Of a stretch of DNA of 64,000 nt, positions 60,736-64,000 are shown in pieces. The DNA lies in contig JAVKEN010000025.1 in assembly GCA_040221415.1 (NCBI GenBank), forward strand, positions 1-64,000, in the 5' to 3' direction. A program made the translations under genes and the position numbers. The stretch's first letter is position 1; every line of letters starts with the position of its first letter. A model generated the notes under the pieces. It did not search any database, was not told the DNA's origin, and saw nothing but the letters and a program-made list of their open reading frames with translations. Source of the DNA: JAVKEN01 sp040221415 (GTDB taxonomy: Bacteria > Pseudomonadota > Alphaproteobacteria > Rickettsiales > JABSSG01).

Positions 60736-62325
60736 ATGACAGAAAGGGTACCTACAACAATAATGGTCGTTCAAGGAGAAGATGCCGCCTACATATCTTC
60801 GGTTCTATATAGCGTCCCCCATACAGTTGCTGCTAAGCATATATGGACTAATGAAAAAGCTCAAACATACAACAACTTAAGTGATTATCAGAAAGAGGCT
60901 TTTCATCTGGGTGTTCCTTTAGAACAAGCAAAAAGTCATGATTGGACTTATGGTCAAGTAATGGCTTTATATTTTAGTCAAGACCCTCAGATCATTAAGA
61001 AACACCATGATATTCCTGACGATATTGTTACTCTTTTTGAAAAAAACAACCCCACTTTAACAGTTGAAGAAGCGAAATCTTATCCATGGAACGACAGTAG
61101 CATTCAAGCATTGGTTCTTGGTGCCGCCCCTAACATTGCTGGAAATCGCGAGTGGACACAAGAAGAACTAACTACTTTATCATCACTAAGTGAGAACCAA
61201 AAAGAAGTGTTAAATAGAGGAGCAACTCTTAATCAGGCCTCTACATTTCATTGGACTAAAAATCACATTGAACTTCTAAAACTGGGTATGGACATACCAT
61301 CTATACTAACACTTAATTACGTTTCAGAATATGATGTGCAAGCATTTAAGCAAGGAGCTTCTTATGAAGAAATCCAGCAATATAAATGGGATCCAATCAA
61401 AATAGCTGCAATATCTAATGGAATAGCTTCGATCGCTGAGGTAAATGAAAAAGATTTTACAAAATGGGATTATACATTAATTAATAACTACAACTACACA
61501 TTCAAGGAGATACGTAATTATACCCTAACCTATGATAAGTTTTTGCTAATAAAATCTGGCGCACCTCTTTGGCAGGCCGATTCTTATAACCTTACATCTC
61601 GTGAGAAGCAAGCTTTAAAAGCCGGTGCAAGTTTTGAAGAAATACAAAGCGATCAAGAACTCTGGAATCGTGAAAGCTTGTCTTCAATGCGTTATGGCAT
61701 TCCCTATAAACTGGCAATTTCTCAAAACCTTACTATGAGTGATATTAGGCTTTACAGAAATTTAGAGGACTCACAGAAAGAAGCAGTACAATCTGGCATA
61801 AACTTAGAAACCGCTTCAAAAGTAAAAGAATGGCATCCTGATCAATATAATGCGTATTATGCTCATGTACCTAGCCATCTTCTTGAAAACCATAGTTGGA
61901 CATATTTTCAGGTGGAAGCTTACAAAGCTAGTTGTCACGATAAAGCTACTCTAATTAACTGGACTTACCCTCAAGTTGAAGCCGTACAAAATCGCATATT
62001 AACATGCGAAGAAGCTGCTAATTTCCCATGGGATTTTCATCAAACAAATGCAATAAAGTATGGAATTGCTTCAAAAGAAGAAGCAAAAACTTTAAACCTA
62101 ACCTATTTTGAAGTTGAGGCTCTTCATCTTAATGTACCCTTGGAATGGATTAAAGACATAAAATGGCAAATGCTTCATATTGAAGCACTGTGGGCTGGAG
62201 CCACTCCAAGTGAAGTTGTGAACCACGTTAACTCTATCGAACAAGTTGATTGCTTGAGGCATCAACAGCTAGTGGGAAATACAACTATTTCTGAATGTTT
62301 TGATATCTCGCAAGTAAGTACTTAG
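60736..62325 (+). CDS. Unknown protein C of the Trp-repeat family (about 20 repeats)
   Basis: 529 residues, almost wholly built of 21-23-residue units. Their pattern is Trp, three residues, Gln or His, Val/Ile, x, Ala, Leu/Ile, two residues, Gly, Ile/Val/Ala, then Glu-Glu-Ala/Ile and an aromatic. Trp markers are at 70, 118, 140, 173, 218, 244, 310, 366, 388, 409, 432 and 477. The tail has the C-x14-C pair (QVDCL to SEC) but a different end. No signal peptide or membrane segment. A TAGGAG site precedes the ATG. Likely an elongated helical protein, perhaps for protein-protein contacts. Confidence 0.82.
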   Translation: MTERVPTTIMVVQGEDAAYISSVLYSVPHTVAAKHIWTNEKAQTYNNLSDYQKEAFHLGVPLEQAKSHDWTYGQVMALYFSQDPQIIKKHHDIPDDIVTLFEKNNPTLTVEEAKSYPWNDSSIQALVLGAAPNIAGNREWTQEELTTLSSLSENQKEVLNRGATLNQASTFHWTKNHIELLKLGMDIPSILTLNYVSEYDVQAFKQGASYEEIQQYKWDPIKIAAISNGIASIAEVNEKDFTKWDYTLINNYNYTFKEIRNYTLTYDKFLLIKSGAPLWQADSYNLTSREKQALKAGASFEEIQSDQELWNRESLSSMRYGIPYKLAISQNLTMSDIRLYRNLEDSQKEAVQSGINLETASKVKEWHPDQYNAYYAHVPSHLLENHSWTYFQVEAYKASCHDKATLINWTYPQVEAVQNRILTCEEAANFPWDFHQTNAIKYGIASKEEAKTLNLTYFEVEALHLNVPLEWIKDIKWQMLHIEALWAGATPSEVVNHVNSIEQVDCLRHQQLVGNTTISECFDISQVST

Positions 62326-62477
62326 ATTTCATCGGGCAGTTGCGTAACATCTCCGGTTTTTTCGATTTTCTTTTCCTGTAAAATAGAGTACATCACAACA
62401 CCAAAACTTGCGATACTCCCTCCAATACAAACTATTGACTCTACAAGCTCTACACCTAGTGGCTTATTATCTGACAT
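62322..62477 (-). CDS. 51-residue membrane microprotein
   Basis: 51 residues: a polar start (SDNKPLGVELVE), one membrane segment (SIVCIGGSIASFGVVMYSIL) and a polar end (KKIEKTGDVTQLPDEI). The frame begins at ATG 62477 and its stop overlaps the stop of protein C by three bases. It lies 55 bp downstream of the deaminase-domain gene on the same strand and is probably co-transcribed. No family recognised. Confidence 0.6.
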   Translation of the reverse strand: MSDNKPLGVELVESIVCIGGSIASFGVVMYSILQEKKIEKTGDVTQLPDEI

Positions 62478-62532
62478 GAATTAGACCTTTTTAAAAGTCA
62501 ATTCTAAAGGAAATATATTCAAATTAGAAAAA

Positions 62533-64000
62533 CTATTTTCTTCTCCCTGCGCCTCTTCTAACTGCTTTTGGTTTTGCAGTTCCTGGTGGAAATCTAGTAC
62601 TTGATGCTGAAATAATTGGATCTGGATCAGATGCTGAATAATCAGCCAAATGAACAGTGTCTGCTAATGTCGGTGCTTCTCTAGATATCCCTTCATAGAT
62701 TTCTTTTACCCTAGGTCTTTTTCTAAAAAACTCAGGCTCACGCCATCCATAAGATGTTAAATGCTCACCTCTTGTTTCAACAATTTCTGCAACTCTAAAG
62801 CCTTCTCTATCTTTTAAATCACTATTTAAAGCGGCAATAGCATGATGGCAATTTGCACAGCATAATTTTGAAACACCAATGTAAAATGGCTTACCTGACT
62901 CCTTCATTTTTGGAGTTATATTTAATCGATCTTCTTCAACTATATGATCTAATATTGCCATTTCTGCATGTAAATCCCCTCCACCATCAACACTTTTTAA
63001 CTCCTCATCCTTCCCATCCACATATTCTCCACCTTCCCCTTCACGACCTAAATACTCTTCTTCACTTCCTATAAACTTTGCATCGCCTCTTGCTAAGGCA
63101 TTAATTATATCTGGATGTAATTGTTTATCTGGATCATCTGTAGTAAGAGAATCTATAACTTTATTAAAATCTTTATACAGCCTTGCATACTGCGTTCTTA
63201 AATGCTCTCTTCTTTTTGCTGACTTACCACTAAACTTAGATTTAATAACCTCTTCTGACTCTTCAATTACCCGACTAAATAATGCATCAGCTCTTTCTTG
63301 CAAATCTTCTGACAGAGACAACCTACTCCTACTGCACGACTCCTTACGATGTTGAGAGTACAATGCTATATCTTTCAATAATTCAAAAAACTTTCTTGTT
63401 GTTTCTGTGTTATCTTTTGTGTTGTTTGAATATAAAATATTTCTTCCATCAAAGGCAACAGCAGCACAAACTGTATTACCTGTGATAATTCTAGCAATAG
63501 AATCTAAACGCCTACTATTTAAATCAGGATCTTTAGATACTCTACCTTCTGAGAACCTACCTAATCTACTTAAGTACTTTTCAACTCCTAACTTTATTAT
63601 TCCTTCAGCGTTATCAAATTTTCTTTCTCTTAATTCTGGTGAATTTAATGCTACGTTTATTCCTTCTTTTAAAAAGAAAAGCTTGTCATTTTCAAATGTA
63701 AATTCACGATTTAAATCAATATCATTGTTAATTCCTAATAATAACAAATAACTAATAATTATTTTTTGATCGGTATCATTAAAACCAGATGATCTTCCCT
63801 CTAACAATGGAGTAGATCTAGCTGAATGATCGCTCATTATTGGAGTAAAACTCCTACCAATAGATTCAGATGTGAATCCTCTTTCCCTTTTGAAAGGGCT
63901 AGAAGCAATAGATCTGAATGGAGACTCCATCATCCTAGTTCTCCCACTAAGTGGTGTCATAGACCCTCTGGTCATCCTTGTCAGAGGAGGGGGAGAAGGT
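62533..64000 (-). CDS. Deaminase-domain protein (OTT_1508-like), 5' end beyond window
   Basis: At least 480 residues from the ATG at 63975, but the frame is still open at 64000, with PSPPPLTR before that Met, so the true start may lie outside. The N-terminal ~65 residues are Ser/Pro/Arg-rich (SPFRSIASSPFKRERG). The C-terminal part has the cytidine-deaminase-type zinc motif: LHAEMAILDHI (about 335-345) and LCCANCHH (about 371-378). The catalytic Glu is present. This most resembles the OTT_1508-type deaminases of intracellular bacteria, several thought to be effectors. The end is basic, RRGAGRRK. Target unknown. Confidence 0.8.
   Translation of the reverse strand, partial: PSPPPLTRMTRGSMTPLSGRTRMMESPFRSIASSPFKRERGFTSESIGRSFTPIMSDHSARSTPLLEGRSSGFNDTDQKIIISYLLLLGINNDIDLNREFTFENDKLFFLKEGINVALNSPELRERKFDNAEGIIKLGVEKYLSRLGRFSEGRVSKDPDLNSRRLDSIARIITGNTVCAAVAFDGRNILYSNNTKDNTETTRKFFELLKDIALYSQHRKESCSRSRLSLSEDLQERADALFSRVIEESEEVIKSKFSGKSAKRREHLRTQYARLYKDFNKVIDSLTTDDPDKQLHPDIINALARGDAKFIGSEEEYLGREGEGGEYVDGKDEELKSVDGGGDLHAEMAILDHIVEEDRLNITPKMKESGKPFYIGVSKLCCANCHHAIAALNSDLKDREGFRVAEIVETRGEHLTSYGWREPEFFRKRPRVKEIYEGISREAPTLADTVHLADYSASDPDPIISASSTRFPPGTAKPKAVRRGAGRRK

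Noticed and set aside
1..64000. CRISPR array, prophage or insertion sequence
   Set aside because: No regularly spaced direct repeats, Cas genes, phage structural genes, transposases or integrases were recognised.

Overview
This window comes from an AT-rich alphaproteobacterium, most likely a member of the Rickettsiales or a close host-associated relative. The support is: the gene run rpmH-rnpA-yidD-yidC-engB with a degenerate argB homologue attached; a split ATP synthase locus holding only F0 genes (atpI-B-E-b'-b); a 7Fe ferredoxin; an HslV with the short alphaproteobacterial propeptide; a Zn-ligand-free L31; a type I secretion pair of the Rickettsia AprD/AprE kind; and a C-terminal deaminase domain like that named after Orientia OTT_1508. 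Order-level placement is inference from gene content. No species is claimed.

Layout. 1-7.2 kb (+): tail of mreD, mrdA (PBP2), maeB, rpsT, a secreted cyclophilin, queA, tgt. 7.2-9.6 kb (-): brnQ with a long leader, and rnd. 9.7-12.3 kb (+): aspS and a lipoprotein-like alpha/beta hydrolase lacking its nucleophile serine. 12.3-16.8 kb (-): rpmE/rpmB, a DsbA-like oxidoreductase, an M48 protease with TPRs, fdxA, ccmC, pgeF. 16.9-17.6 kb (+): a short glutamine-synthetase-like protein. 17.6-21.9 kb (-): a long housekeeping run rpmH-rnpA-yidD-yidC-engB-argB-like-trxA. 22-25.1 kb: mscS, mgtE, tRNA-Leu(GAG), ppa, tRNA-Ser(GGA). 25.1-25.5 kb: a non-coding block of chained small hairpins and a duplicated tRNA-Ser 3' end.

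25.5-29 kb: a DUF6624-like gene, pncA, a cupin, and two unrecognised genes (one low-complexity and Gly/Glu-rich, one coiled coil) divergent from a type I secretion ABC transporter and HlyD adaptor (29.1-32.7 kb). 32.7-42.8 kb is metabolic: two SDRs, DUF3833, plsY, transaldolase-like fsa/tal, a very large GltD/FNR fusion oxidoreductase, hslVU, GNAT, HIT. 42.9-48.8 kb: tRNA-Thr(GGT), two small genes, dcd, dsbA, F0 ATP synthase, tmk, cca.

48.8-64 kb is the accessory, least explained part: a ShlB/FhaC-type outer-membrane exporter with a small secreted neighbour but no recognisable TpsA; two adjacent large unknown proteins (one Glu-rich, one ending in two membrane segments); a fused-permease taurine/nitrate-type ABC transporter without a binding protein; three tandem related unknown proteins built from 21-23-residue Trp-containing repeats and sharing an exact C-x14-C tail; a 51-aa membrane microprotein; and a deaminase-domain protein running off the right edge. 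The most novel content is the three-gene Trp-repeat family (58.1-62.3 kb) beside the deaminase; a role in host interaction is only inferred. Promoters of the sigma-70 type are readable at many sites, and several share the extended -35 GCTTGACT.
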